Position numbers and translations under genes: made by a program
The notes under the pieces: generated by a model
What the model was told of the DNA's origin: nothing
What the model saw: the letters and a program-made list of their open reading frames with translations, nothing else
The model's database searches: none
Part shown: positions 8,917-16,956 of the stretch, in pieces
Numbering within the stretch: position 1 is the stretch's first letter
Layout: each line of letters begins with the position of its first letter
Source of the DNA: Calothrix sp. MO_192.B10
GTDB lineage: Bacteria > Cyanobacteriota > Cyanobacteriia > Cyanobacteriales > Nostocaceae
Length of the DNA stretch: 40,621 bases
Direction: 5' to 3'
Assembly (NCBI GenBank): GCA_030065055.1
Contig: JASJDS010000065.1
Location: forward strand, 1 to 40,621

Positions 8917-9066
8917 TCATTCCTTCCCTTGTACACTCAAAGTATCTATCAATTCCTCAATTACTTGAGTGATAGTTTTATCATTCTCAGTGGCGTACTG
9001 CTCTAACTTCTCTTTTCTCTTAGGGGTTATACGAAGACTAAGTCTAACCTTTAAATCTTTTTTCAT
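8917..9066 (-). CDS. 49-residue ribbon-helix-helix protein
   Basis: This frame encodes 49 residues starting MKKDLKVRLSLRITPKRKE and ending VIEELIDTLSVQGKE. The layout is that of a minimal ribbon-helix-helix (MetJ/Arc/CopG-type) DNA-binding protein: a basic beta strand with alternating residues (VRLSLRI), helix one (KRKEKLEQYATEN), a turn, and helix two (TITQVIEELIDTL). Such proteins dimerise to bind operators and often act as antitoxins or plasmid copy-control regulators. No toxin frame lies beside it: the neighbours are a GST-like gene and the divergent DUF4336 gene, whose start is only about 50 bases away, so it could regulate that gene or itself. No strong Shine-Dalgarno sequence precedes the ATG. 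Identification rests on pattern alone. Confidence 0.65.
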   Translation of the reverse strand: MKKDLKVRLSLRITPKRKEKLEQYATENDKTITQVIEELIDTLSVQGKE

Positions 9067-9116
9067 GGCTGGGTGTGCATTGGCTGCCCAATTATGCTAA
9101 CATCAAGATATGAACA

Positions 9117-10442
9117 TTGCTCCCGTCGAACAATACACATCAGTTAGACAAAAGCAGACTATTTTGCCGACAATTTGCTAAACTTCCATATCCGAGAAGT
9201 AAACGCAGCGTTAGTTATTTGGGAAGGGTTCGTAAAGTGGCTGATGATGGACAAGTGGTAAATACGCAAACAACTAATCCCCAGGATTTTTCATGGCGCT
9301 TCTGGTTCACTTTACCTATCTATCCATTCAGTAGACGACGGACCATTCGCCAGGAAGTTGTCAGGGATACTATCTGGACTTTCGATCAGTTACAGGGTAT
9401 TTTCTATGTTGTTGTTCCTATCCGCATGACTGTTGTCAAGCTAGATGCAGGTGGATTGCTGGTTTATGCACCAATCGCACCAACTAAGGAATGCATCCGC
9501 TTACTAGAAGAATTAGTTGCAGTACATGGTGATGTAAAGTATATTATATTACCAACAATTTCTGGCTTAGAACATAAAGTATTTGTTGGTCCCTTTGCTC
9601 GAAAGTTCCCTCAAGCCCAGGTATTCATTACCCCAGATCAATGGAGTTTTCCCGTAGATTTACCTATAAATTGGTTGGGTTTGCCGAGAAAACGCACCCA
9701 TATTTTACCACCAGATAGCAATCAAGCGCCCTTTGGCGATGAGTTTGATTATGCAACTTTAGGTACCATTGAATTAGGAACCGGTAAATTTGCAGAGGTG
9801 GGGTTTTTTCACCGGGCTTCCCGTAGCTTGTTGGTGACAGATACCATAGTTTCCATCCCCGCAGAACCACCAGCGATCGCTCAATTAGATCCATATCCCT
9901 TATTATTCCACGCTAGGGACAAAGCCACCGATGCAATTATAGATAACCGCGCCAATCGCCTCAAAGGATGGCAACGTATCGCCCTATTTGCCATGTATTT
10001 CCGTCCCAGCGTCTTGGAAATACCCAGGTGGGGTGAAGTCTTCCGCAATGCCTTCCAAGCCCCAGAGCGTTCTGCAAAGGCATATTTTGGATTATATCCC
10101 TTCCAATGGCAACCAAACTGGGAGCGTTCTTTTCATGCCTTACGGGGGGATGGTCGTTTGTTCGTAGCACCAATTTTACAGGCTTTAATTCTCAATCGCG
10201 CCCCTAGAGAAACCCTCAACTGGGCTAATAGGGTGGCACAATGGGACTTTCAGCGCATTATTCCCTGTCACCTAGACTCACCAATTACTGCTACCCCCCA
10301 TGAATTTAGACAAGCTTTTTGCTTCTTAGAGGCACATAATCAAAGCTGCACTTTACCAGAAGAGGATTTTCGAGTTCTCAGAGGAATTGATGCCCAATTA
10401 AATCAACGTGGAATCGTACCACCTGCAAAAGAGAAAGTATAG
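9117..10442 (+). CDS. DUF4336 domain-containing protein
   Basis: From about residue 60 onward this matches the cyanobacterial and plant DUF4336 family of unknown function, distantly like metallo-beta-lactamase-fold proteins. Conserved blocks are WRFWFTLPIYPFSRRRTIR, TIWTFDQLQGIFYVVVPIRM, PTISGLEHKVFVGPFAR, GFFHRASRSLLVTDT and FQRIIPCHLDSPI. No metal-binding HxHxDH motif is visible. The family core is complete. The N-terminus is doubtful: the only in-frame starts are TTG (9117) or internal TTG/GTG codons, while an ATG at 9110 opens a different frame that stops at 9179-9181 after 23 codons. A frameshift near 9180 or a later non-ATG start would explain this. It is divergent from the ribbon-helix-helix gene. 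Confidence 0.8.
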   Translation: MLPSNNTHQLDKSRLFCRQFAKLPYPRSKRSVSYLGRVRKVADDGQVVNTQTTNPQDFSWRFWFTLPIYPFSRRRTIRQEVVRDTIWTFDQLQGIFYVVVPIRMTVVKLDAGGLLVYAPIAPTKECIRLLEELVAVHGDVKYIILPTISGLEHKVFVGPFARKFPQAQVFITPDQWSFPVDLPINWLGLPRKRTHILPPDSNQAPFGDEFDYATLGTIELGTGKFAEVGFFHRASRSLLVTDTIVSIPAEPPAIAQLDPYPLLFHARDKATDAIIDNRANRLKGWQRIALFAMYFRPSVLEIPRWGEVFRNAFQAPERSAKAYFGLYPFQWQPNWERSFHALRGDGRLFVAPILQALILNRAPRETLNWANRVAQWDFQRIIPCHLDSPITATPHEFRQAFCFLEAHNQSCTLPEEDFRVLRGIDAQLNQRGIVPPAKEKV

Positions 10443-10538
10443 CAGAAGGCAACAGTCAGAACGCAGTCCCAATGAAAAAATTTTCACCGCCAAGTATCAC
10501 CATAGGAGAGGCGGCTAAGGAGCTTGGCATCTCCACTC

Positions 10539-10667
10539 ATATCGTTTCCGTTGACATTGGAATAATAAAACCGCCTTAGACGCGGAGCTGCTTCCCTTAG
10601 GGTAGGCGCAAAGAACGCCAAGAGAAGAGAAAGGAAGTAATAATTCCGATGCAAACGGATTTGATCT
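10539..10667. mobile_element. MITE-like element, family B copy 1
   Basis: The left end at 10539-10563 (ending CCGTTGACATTGGAAT) and right end at 10643-10665 (starting ATTCCGATGCAAACGGAT) are imperfect inverted repeats of about 22 bp. The 129-bp unit contains no gene. A second copy with the same ends is at 19007-19118. It fits a non-autonomous transposable element whose transposase is elsewhere. Confidence 0.6.
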
Positions 10668-10794
10668 CAAATACTAAGGAGGTGGGCTGACAAAGGACAA
10701 ATCAAATTTGAACCCTCGCCTACTGCTCAAAGAAGATTCTACTTAGCAGACATTCAGCCTATTACATCTAGAAATTTAGGACAGGTTATGTATG

Positions 10795-10905
10795 GTAGTT
10801 GAAATAGGAAAAAGAGAGCCACTTGGGCAGCTCTCCAGATCATCAGGGTGCATCTACATAGCATAATATATCAGGTTAGGGGTAAAGGGTCAAACCCCTT
10901 TTTTA
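10795..10905 (+). ncRNA. candidate small RNA with terminator
   Basis: In an 800-base spacer, a perfect hairpin GAGAGC/GCTCTC (10814-10819 and 10830-10835) is followed by about 40 unpaired-looking bases and then a terminator hairpin with AGGGGT (10878-10883) facing ACCCCT (10894-10899) and a T-rich run ending TTTTTTATTTTTT. No reading frame of note leads into this terminator and the preceding gene stopped 350 bases earlier behind a MITE. This layout suits an independent small RNA. I cannot place it in a named family; it could instead be remnant repeat DNA. Confidence 0.4.
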
Positions 10906-10911
10906 TTTTTT
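10878..10911 (+). terminator. Rho-independent terminator
   Basis: AGGGGT and ACCCCT pair around a 10-base loop and are followed by T6-A-T5. This is the clearest intrinsic terminator in the window. It would end the candidate small RNA or late read-through from the DUF4336 gene. Confidence 0.65.
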
Positions 10912-11035
10912 ATTTACAGAAATATCAAAAACAACGAAATAACTGGAAAAAATCACTTCTCTACCCTCCATTTTGAAGACGATCCCCCGCAGAAATTGTG
11001 CCTGCAACGAGGGATAAACCTAGTTCCTTCCCTCC

Positions 11036-11155
11036 ATCACTCCCTCACTCCTTCCTTCCATCACTCCCTCACTCCTTCCTTCCATCACTCCCTCACTCCT
11101 TCCTTCCATCACTCCCTCACTCCTTCCTTCCATCACTCCTTCACTCCCTCACTCC
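11036..11155. repeat. 24-bp tandem repeat
   Basis: The unit CACTCCTTCCTTCCATCACT plus CCCT is repeated about four times with little divergence, then decays into TCACTCC/TTCACTCC units. It sits about 90 bases upstream of rfbB. The forward frame reads as an (LTPSFHHS)n peptide, which I regard as an artefact of the repeat and not a gene. Confidence 0.85.
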
Positions 11156-11245
11156 TTCTCTCCTTATTTCCAAATAGTGTGGTGGTATGTTCTGTTAATT
11201 TGATACAACTGTGGCATGAGTAAATATGACAAAGGAGTCAATTGA

Positions 11246-12319
11246 ATGAGTCGTCGATTACTAGTGACGGGTGGTGCGGGATTTATTGGTTCTAATTTCG
11301 TTCAGCACTGGTGTCAAAATTATCCTGAAGATCGAGTAGTAGTATTAGATGCTTTGACCTATGCTGGCAATCGCAGTAACCTGGCGACTTTAGAGGGCAA
11401 GGAAAATTTTCGGTTTGTTGAAGGAGACATTTGCGATCGCGCCATTGTCGATGAGTTATTAGCCAGCGAAAAAATTGATACAATTGCCCACTTTGCGGCA
11501 GAATCCCACGTTGATCGGTCAATTTTGGGGCCCAGTGCGTTTGTTCAAACCAATGTGGTGGGCACTTTGAATCTTCTAGAAGCTTTTCGACAGCATTGGG
11601 TAAATAATTCTTACCCAGATAGCTATCGTTTTCTCCATGTATCCACTGATGAGGTGTATGGTAGTCTGGCTCCAGAAGATCCTGCATTTAGTGAAACCAC
11701 TCCCTACGCCCCCAATAGTCCTTATTCTGCTTCCAAGGCTGGTAGTGACCATTTAGTACGGGCTTATTTCCATACTTACTCCCTACCAACCATGATTACT
11801 AATTGTTCCAACAATTATGGTCCCTACCAGTTCCCCGAAAAGTTAATTCCCCTGATGTGTATTAATACCTTAATGGGTAAACAATTACCGGTTTATGGTG
11901 ATGGCAAGAATGTGCGAGACTGGTTGTATGTAGGCGATCATTGTACCGCTCTGGATGTGGTAATTCACCGTGGTACTCCTGGAGAGACTTATAATATCGG
12001 CGGTAATAACGAAGTGGAAAATATTAATTTGGTGCAAATGTTGTGCCAGTTGATGGATGAATTAGCCACAGATTTACCAGTACGTCCTAGCAATCAGTTA
12101 ATTACCTTTGTCAAAGATAGACTGGGACACGACCGCAGATATGCCATTAATGCCACTAAAATGAAGACTCAGTTGGATTGGTCACCCTCTGTAACCATTG
12201 AGCAGGGTTTGCGTCTAACTGTAGCATGGTATCTCAGCCATCAAGACTGGTGGCAACCCTTACTTTCAGAAGAATATCAAGCTTACTATAATCAAGTTTA
12301 TACTCAAACTGCGAGTTAA
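11246..12319 (+). CDS. rfbB: dTDP-glucose 4,6-dehydratase
   Basis: This enzyme converts dTDP-glucose to dTDP-4-keto-6-deoxyglucose, the second step toward dTDP-rhamnose and other deoxysugars of surface polysaccharides. The 357-residue sequence is an extended short-chain dehydrogenase: Rossmann motif VTGGAGFIGSN at 7-17, the RmlB-specific Thr-Asp-Glu at 134-136 in HVSTDEVYGS, catalytic Tyr160 and Lys164 in YSASKAG, then NCSNNYGPYQFPEKLIPL and VYGDGKNVRDWLYV, both highly characteristic. ATG at 11246 is preceded by AAAGGAG at 11231-11237, a good ribosome site. It stands alone; no rmlA, rmlC or rmlD lies beside it. Confidence 0.95.
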   Translation: MSRRLLVTGGAGFIGSNFVQHWCQNYPEDRVVVLDALTYAGNRSNLATLEGKENFRFVEGDICDRAIVDELLASEKIDTIAHFAAESHVDRSILGPSAFVQTNVVGTLNLLEAFRQHWVNNSYPDSYRFLHVSTDEVYGSLAPEDPAFSETTPYAPNSPYSASKAGSDHLVRAYFHTYSLPTMITNCSNNYGPYQFPEKLIPLMCINTLMGKQLPVYGDGKNVRDWLYVGDHCTALDVVIHRGTPGETYNIGGNNEVENINLVQMLCQLMDELATDLPVRPSNQLITFVKDRLGHDRRYAINATKMKTQLDWSPSVTIEQGLRLTVAWYLSHQDWWQPLLSEEYQAYYNQVYTQTAS

Positions 12320-12320
12320 T

Positions 12321-12440
12321 GTAGTGGGAGCTGGAAAGCTCCCTAGATATCTGATGCGGGCTTTGGGGCCCGCACTACAATATTTAATATTTGGGATGCT
12401 CCCGGACAAAAGTCCCCCTTGAAAAGGGGGATAATGGGGG
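12321..12440. repeat. hairpin repeat cluster downstream of rfbB
   Basis: GGGAGC/GCTCCC near 12325-12343, GCGGGC/GCCCGC near 12356-12373 and CCCCCTT/AAGGGGG at about 12415-12432 form three short palindromes right after the rfbB stop. They are dispersed spacer repeats that could also end the transcript. The rest of the spacer to 12761 is AT-rich and holds no gene; it contains (TTCCCTX)-type heptamers near 12451-12494. Confidence 0.5.
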
Positions 12441-12761
12441 ATCTCAGATATCTATTCCCTCTTCCCTGTTCCCTATTCCCTCTTCCGTGTTCCCTTGTAA
12501 ATCAATTATTATGCCTGGTTTGGGTACAATAAAGATGCATTAGTGCATCTTGGCACGAAGTTCCAAAAATAGCATTATTTGGAAACTGAAACAATGGTAA
12601 TTAGGTCAATAATATAAACTGTACTATAACAACCAAAATACGCAAATCTCTTACCGTACCTAAATTTTTAGAAACATTCCCCAGTAACTAGACAAATCTA
12701 ATTCTTTTCTCCATTGCCTTAAAACATTGTTTACTTGTATAAAATTTCAGGTCAAAAATCT

Positions 12762-13151
12762 ATGAAAACTGTATTTTCACCACTTACCCGCTTTGTTGTT
12801 GCAGCTGTAGCTGGAATTAGCCTTGCTTCCTTGTTGACACCCCAACCTAGTTTGGCTCAATTAAACCAGGTAGATAACCAACCAGGAGGCTTCGATTCCC
12901 AAAATGCCAATGACCCCTGCACTACAACCGGTCAGAATTTCAATGTATTTAACCTAATTCACTGTGCCAAGTTTAAAAACAGAAGCTGGGATGCTTATCA
13001 AAGTGAAGGAACCATTGATTCAGCTGCGGCAGCATTTAAGAAAAGACAGCAAGAGTTGTTGCGGAAGCAACGAGCACAAAACAATTCTGGTAAACCTACT
13101 TCGCCAATCATTCTTGTACCTAGTTCAAATACTAGGGATGTTCCGAAGTAA
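12762..13151 (+). CDS. small exported hypothetical protein
   Basis: The 129-residue product begins with a classic signal peptide: MKTVFSPLTRF, a hydrophobic core VVAAVAGISLASLL, and a probable cleavage after SLA in PQPSLAQ (about residue 31). The mature part is short and polar, with a Cys pair (NDPCTTTG and LIHCAKF), a helical KKRQQELLRKQRAQNN stretch and a Ser/Pro-rich tail. It should be exported to the periplasm or the thylakoid lumen. The two cysteines may form a disulfide. I do not recognise a named family. The frame extends upstream to a TTG at 12735, but the signal peptide makes the ATG at 12762 the natural start. Confidence 0.75.
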   Translation: MKTVFSPLTRFVVAAVAGISLASLLTPQPSLAQLNQVDNQPGGFDSQNANDPCTTTGQNFNVFNLIHCAKFKNRSWDAYQSEGTIDSAAAAFKKRQQELLRKQRAQNNSGKPTSPIILVPSSNTRDVPK

Positions 13152-13154
13152 GCA

Positions 13155-13287
13155 CCTTACGGCGATGCTCCCAGAGGGAGCCGCTACGCGAACACATAAA
13201 CTAAATATCTCCCTAGGTAAGAGATCCCCGACTTCTGAATCAATATCCGTAGGTTGTAGCAATTCCTAGGATAGAAGTCGGGGATCT
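13155..13287. repeat. dispersed repeat plus 15-bp inverted repeat
   Basis: GGCGATGCTCCCAGAGGGAG at 13158-13177 and the following CCGCTACGCG are a copy of a highly dispersed cyanobacterial repeat, also found at 28356-28425. Next, AGATCCCCGACTTCT at 13222-13236 is exactly inverted at 13273-13287 with a 36-base loop. It may help end transcription of the preceding gene. Confidence 0.75.
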
Positions 13288-13427
13288 ACACAATGTTTCG
13301 ACTCTTGTAGCATATTTGATTATAATTGCACGAATAATTACTTAATAATGCTTGCTGCCTTCCCTGGAATAATGTTAATAAATGCTTTACATTTTGTAAT
13401 AGAAACCAAAATAGGCAGGGAGTAACA

Positions 13428-14939
13428 ATGTCAGGAGAGTCACAAGGCAAAAAAGTGGTAGTTGTGGGTGCAGGTTGGGCTGGTTTAGGGGCAACATACC
13501 ATTTAGCACAGCAAGGCTATGATGTGACGCTGCTGGAAGCGGGTTCCTATCCTGGTGGACTGGTTGCGGGTTGGAAGACATCTGGAGGACGTTCGGTAGA
13601 AGCTGGTATTCATGGCTTTTGGCATCCTTACAGAAATATTTTTGCCCTGATTAATGAATTAGGCATTAATCCTTTTACCAGTTGGACACGCTCGTCTCAA
13701 TATTCTCCGGCGGGTTTGGAAGTAGAATCACCGATTTTTCAACATTTACCGCAATTACCGACCCCTTTAGGTACTTTTATCTACACAAAATTTCAACGTT
13801 TACCATTAAGCGATCGCCTGAGTGCATTACCTCTACTCTACTCCCTGATTGACTTTGACAATTCTGATGATGCTTGGCGGCGTTACGATTTTCTCAGTGC
13901 TAGGGAATTATTTAAAACATTCGGTGTTTCTGCGAGATTGTATAAGGACGCGTTTGAACCCATGTTATTAGTGGGTTTATTTGCCCCTGGAGAACAGTGT
14001 TCTGCTGCTGCTACCTTGGGGATGCTTTATTATTTTATCCTGGCACACCAACCTGATTTTGATGTGGTGTGGTGTCGGGGAACCGTGGGAGAAAAGATAT
14101 TCCGTCCTTGGGTGGAAAGGATAGAAAAATTAGGGGGTAAGGTTTTAGCCAATCAACGGGTGACGGATGTAATTACTGATAGTCAGAACCGAGCCACGGG
14201 GGTTGTGTGTGGCGACAGGGTTTTTGATGCTGATGCGGTTATTTTTGCTGTGGGGATTACGGGGATGAAAAAGATTATTGCCAATTCCCCTAGTTTGCGG
14301 AGTCGCCAGGAATTTTGTAATGTGAATAATTTGGGAGCGATCGATGTTTTAGCTACCCGGTTATGGTTTGATCGTAAAGTGGATGTTCCCCTTCCTTCTA
14401 ATGCCTGTTTTGGTTTTGATAACACCACAGGATGGACTTTCTTTGATTTAAATGCTTTACATGATGAATATAAAGATGAGCCAGGTTCAGTAATTGAAGC
14501 AGATTTTTACCATGCTAATCAGTTAATACCCTTAGATAATGAGGCGATAATTGCTAAGGTTCATCAAGACTTAACAACCTGTGTGCCGGGATTTCGGGAA
14601 GCAAAGGTGATTGATAGCAGTGTGATTCGTCTTCCTCAGGCGGTAACACATTTTGTCCCTGGTAGCTATCAGCATATGTTGCCAGCTAAAACTAGCTTTG
14701 AGAATGTATTTATGAGTGGGGATTGGATAGTCACCCGTCATGGTTCTTGGGCACAGGAAAAGGCTTATGTGACTGGTTTGGAAGCTGCTAATTTGGTGGT
14801 TGACTATTTGGGAGGGGGTAAAGCGGCGAATGTGTTACCTGTGGAAGCAGATGAGGGACATATTCAAGTAGCCAGGACGATTAATAAGACTCTACGTCAA
14901 TGGGGTAAGTCTATTTTGCCTGATTTTTGGTTACCTTAG
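13428..14939 (+). CDS. carotenoid-desaturase-like FAD oxidoreductase
   Basis: The 503-residue protein has an FAD-binding Rossmann start (VVVVGAGWAGLGATYHLAQQGYDVTLLEA, positions about 10-38, given here only in outline as GxGxxG then Glu) and the PGG motif typical of phytoene and zeta-carotene desaturases and amine oxidases. The C-terminal flavin motif is NVFMSGDWI followed by GSWAQEKAYVTGLEAANLV. It belongs to the NAD(P)-binding/amine-oxidase superfamily near plant-type carotene desaturases, but which substrate it acts on cannot be read from sequence. GGGAG at 13418-13422 is a fair ribosome site for the ATG at 13428. A terminator follows the stop codon. No other carotenoid gene is in the window. 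Confidence 0.8.
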   Translation: MSGESQGKKVVVVGAGWAGLGATYHLAQQGYDVTLLEAGSYPGGLVAGWKTSGGRSVEAGIHGFWHPYRNIFALINELGINPFTSWTRSSQYSPAGLEVESPIFQHLPQLPTPLGTFIYTKFQRLPLSDRLSALPLLYSLIDFDNSDDAWRRYDFLSARELFKTFGVSARLYKDAFEPMLLVGLFAPGEQCSAAATLGMLYYFILAHQPDFDVVWCRGTVGEKIFRPWVERIEKLGGKVLANQRVTDVITDSQNRATGVVCGDRVFDADAVIFAVGITGMKKIIANSPSLRSRQEFCNVNNLGAIDVLATRLWFDRKVDVPLPSNACFGFDNTTGWTFFDLNALHDEYKDEPGSVIEADFYHANQLIPLDNEAIIAKVHQDLTTCVPGFREAKVIDSSVIRLPQAVTHFVPGSYQHMLPAKTSFENVFMSGDWIVTRHGSWAQEKAYVTGLEAANLVVDYLGGGKAANVLPVEADEGHIQVARTINKTLRQWGKSILPDFWLP

Positions 14940-14967
14940 AATCAGTTATCACTGAATCTGGTTTTTT
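14938..14967 (+). terminator. Rho-independent terminator after the desaturase-like gene
   Basis: AGAATCAGT (14938-14946) pairs with ACTGAATCT (14951-14959) around a TATC loop, with one mismatch, and is followed by GG and six T residues. The stem begins within the stop region of the gene. The sequence is almost the same as that at 17041-17082, the end of the leftward FGE-like gene. Confidence 0.6.
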
Positions 14968-14990
14968 GAATAATTGAGAATAGGATTTTT

Positions 14991-15146
14991 GGCGTTGCTG
15001 AATCCAGGTATGAATTTATCTCACGCAAAGACGAGCCAGTGCGTTGGGCGGCTCCGCCGACTTGAAGCAACTGGCGTGCAAAGACGCAAAGAATCGTTGT
15101 TCAATCTATCGAAAAATGTAAAATCATACTTCCATTCAGCAACGCC
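14991..15146. mobile_element. MITE family A, intact copy with 8-bp duplication
   Basis: The 156-bp unit has perfect 13-bp inverted ends GGCGTTGCTGAAT (14991-15003) and ATTCAGCAACGCC (15134-15146), similarity extending further inward, and identical 8-bp flanks GGATTTTT at 14983-14990 and 15147-15154, the expected target-site duplication. No transposase is inside. A decayed relative lies at 21205-21327. It has landed at the 5' end of the toxin pseudogene. Confidence 0.85.
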
Positions 15147-15607
15147 GGATTTTTCCTATTTCATCTGCATCTTCGTATATTCTGAGGATGGGGAAGTTCC
15201 AGTCCTGGAATGGCTGACACAACTTTTACAGTCAGACAGCAAAGGATATGCAAACTGTGTTGCACGAATTAATTCATATCTTGCACTACAAGATTATTGA
15301 GAAAATTAGAGTCTGTAATCCTTGATTTAGCGTAGGGTGGGCATTGCCCACCTTACCCTTATTGAGAAGGTGCAAGATATGTGTTAACCTACTTGCCGCA
15401 GCTGGGTATGAACTGCGTCGTCCAGCAGCAGATTATTTACGCTCTGGTATTTATGAGTTGAGGGCAAAGCATCGTCGGGTACAGTAACGTATTTTGTATT
15501 TTTTTTACGGGCAAAATGTGGCAATTCTCGCCCACGCTATTACTAAGGAAGAAGCAGCAGTACCAGACATTACCCCAACTGAATTTAACCGCACAGCAAA
15601 TTTTTGA
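15147..15607 (+). pseudogene. RelE/HigB-like toxin, disrupted
   Basis: Fragment one (to 15272) reads FVYSEDGEVPVLEWLTQLL then CVARIN. Fragment two (15388-15607) reads LLAAAGYELRRPAADYLRSG, IYELRAKHRRVQ, a TAA at 15485-15487, then RILYFFYGQNVAILAHAITK and EEAAVPDI. Together they cover the phage Gp49-like/HigB toxin family, whose ELRRP, IYELR and RILYFF motifs are characteristic mRNA-interferase features. Removing the element 15273-15383 and one TTAA copy restores the codons A-R-I-N-L-L-A without any shift. The nonsense codon replaces the expected Tyr in RVQYRILYFF. The start is missing, cut by the MITE at 14991-15146. Downstream codons (RSHYSYTTS near 15630-15656) could be a remnant of an antitoxin, but this is weak. 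Confidence 0.85.
15273..15383. mobile_element. MITE family C inside the toxin pseudogene
   Basis: CATATCTTGCAC (15275-15286) is inverted as GTGCAAGATATG (15370-15381). TTAA at 15269-15272 is repeated at 15384-15387 and is the likely target-site duplication. The 111-bp unit has an inner palindrome GGGTGGGCATTGCCCACC. Its ends resemble those of the composite element at 1458-1690. It contains no gene. Confidence 0.8.
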
Positions 15608-15713
15608 TTCAGCTTTGTAATAGAATATTTGCGATCGCATTATTCGTACACAACAAGCATTAAACATAATGCATCATTTGTCACTTTTGATACGTATTTA
15701 GAAGGCAATAAAA

Positions 15714-16796
15714 ATGAAGCCTAATCAAGACGATAACAAATTACCTCAAAACTTTCATACAATAACTGCTAAACAAGATGCCAGCGATTTTAATTCCTTA
15801 CTTGATTATCTCAACAATTATCAACATGAACTAAAGTCTAGTTTGGCAAATTATGGGGCTATTGTTATTCGAGGATATGAACTAAAAACTCCCGAACAAT
15901 TTCAACAAGTGGGATTGAGTATTTTCCCGAATCTCCAAAATCAATATCCAGGTGGGGCACCGCGTGAAAAAGTTGCTGAATATGTCTGGACTGCTTCTGG
16001 ATTAACAAGTTATCTGCCAATTTCTGGTCATACAGAATTATCTTACTCCCCATCAGATAAACCTGCTTATATATTATTTTTTTGCCCTCAAGTTGCTGCT
16101 AGTGGGGGTGAAACTCCAGTTATTGATATGAAATCAGTTTTGTCAGATTTACCGGAACAGTTACGGCATAAATGTTCCCATACCCGTTTGGTGACAAAAC
16201 TGTTTTGGGTAAGTACCCGAAAAAGATTATTTGACGTGCGATTATGGAAGTGGCCTTGGTTTGGTTCTGCTAAATCTTGGAAAACTGTATTTGACACTGA
16301 GGATAGGGGCTTAGTTGAGGTAAAATGTCGTGATGTAGGGCGACAGATTGAGTGGCTTACTAACGGTGACTTAATTGTTTCTTGTCCAATGCAGGCAATT
16401 AGTTCCCATCCCACTACCAAGGAAATTGTCTGGACTGGATGGTTCCCTCGGTTCCACATTTGGGGAACTTGTATTGAAGCGTGGTTTGTTGCTAATTATC
16501 AACGTAAATTCAGGAGTTGGTTAGTATTTTTTATCTTATTTTTAATTACGTTTGTGCAAATCTGTGTTGAGCAATTGATTTCAGGTTATCGCCAATATCG
16601 AATTTTGAATGTAGCCTTTGAGGATGGTTCCAATTTATCTGTTTGGGATGTATATCATATTGTCAAGAGTTATTGGCAAAACGCAGAAATATTTTCCTGG
16701 CAAGAAGGAGATGTATTAATTTTAGATAATTATCGCCTCGGCCATGGTAGGCTTCCTTTTACCGGAGAAAGAAGAGTTTACACAGCCTTTGCTTAA
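15714..16796 (+). CDS. TauD/TfdA-like dioxygenase with a hydrophobic insert
   Basis: This 360-residue protein resembles Fe(II)/2-oxoglutarate dioxygenases of the TauD/TfdA group, including SyrP-like members of natural-product clusters. The iron ligands are seen as His106 and Glu108 in SGHTELSYSP (an HxE variant of HxD, as in several relatives) and His344 in YRLGHGRLPF, with an arginine about ten residues later for 2-oxoglutarate binding. GGETPVIDM at 131-139 is also typical. Residues 269-288 form a strongly hydrophobic run (WLVFFILFLITFVQ) not expected in this fold; it may be a membrane segment or reflect an insertion. No biosynthetic partner is adjacent, so the substrate is unknown. It ends normally. 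Confidence 0.75.
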   Translation: MKPNQDDNKLPQNFHTITAKQDASDFNSLLDYLNNYQHELKSSLANYGAIVIRGYELKTPEQFQQVGLSIFPNLQNQYPGGAPREKVAEYVWTASGLTSYLPISGHTELSYSPSDKPAYILFFCPQVAASGGETPVIDMKSVLSDLPEQLRHKCSHTRLVTKLFWVSTRKRLFDVRLWKWPWFGSAKSWKTVFDTEDRGLVEVKCRDVGRQIEWLTNGDLIVSCPMQAISSHPTTKEIVWTGWFPRFHIWGTCIEAWFVANYQRKFRSWLVFFILFLITFVQICVEQLISGYRQYRILNVAFEDGSNLSVWDVYHIVKSYWQNAEIFSWQEGDVLILDNYRLGHGRLPFTGERRVYTAFA

Positions 16797-16956
16797 TGGG
16801 ACTTTAGCTTTTTTCTGTAGGTGAGGCAAAATGCGGTGTAGATTCTCTGACTGCATTATTGCCGTTGCGTGACGCTGCAAGAATATTTGAACGTATTTCA
16901 GTTATCAGGTGTGAATAAATAACCCTCTTATGTCACTCTGGAAAAAGAAAAATTAA

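Noticed and set aside
10996-11223. Open frame encoding (LTPSFHHS)n
   Set aside because: It is a direct translation of the 24-bp tandem repeat, with no start signal and no sensible protein composition.
14974-15300. Apparent 108-residue gene
   Set aside because: Its first half is the MITE at 14991-15146 and its second half the first fragment of the toxin pseudogene, so it is a chance fusion.
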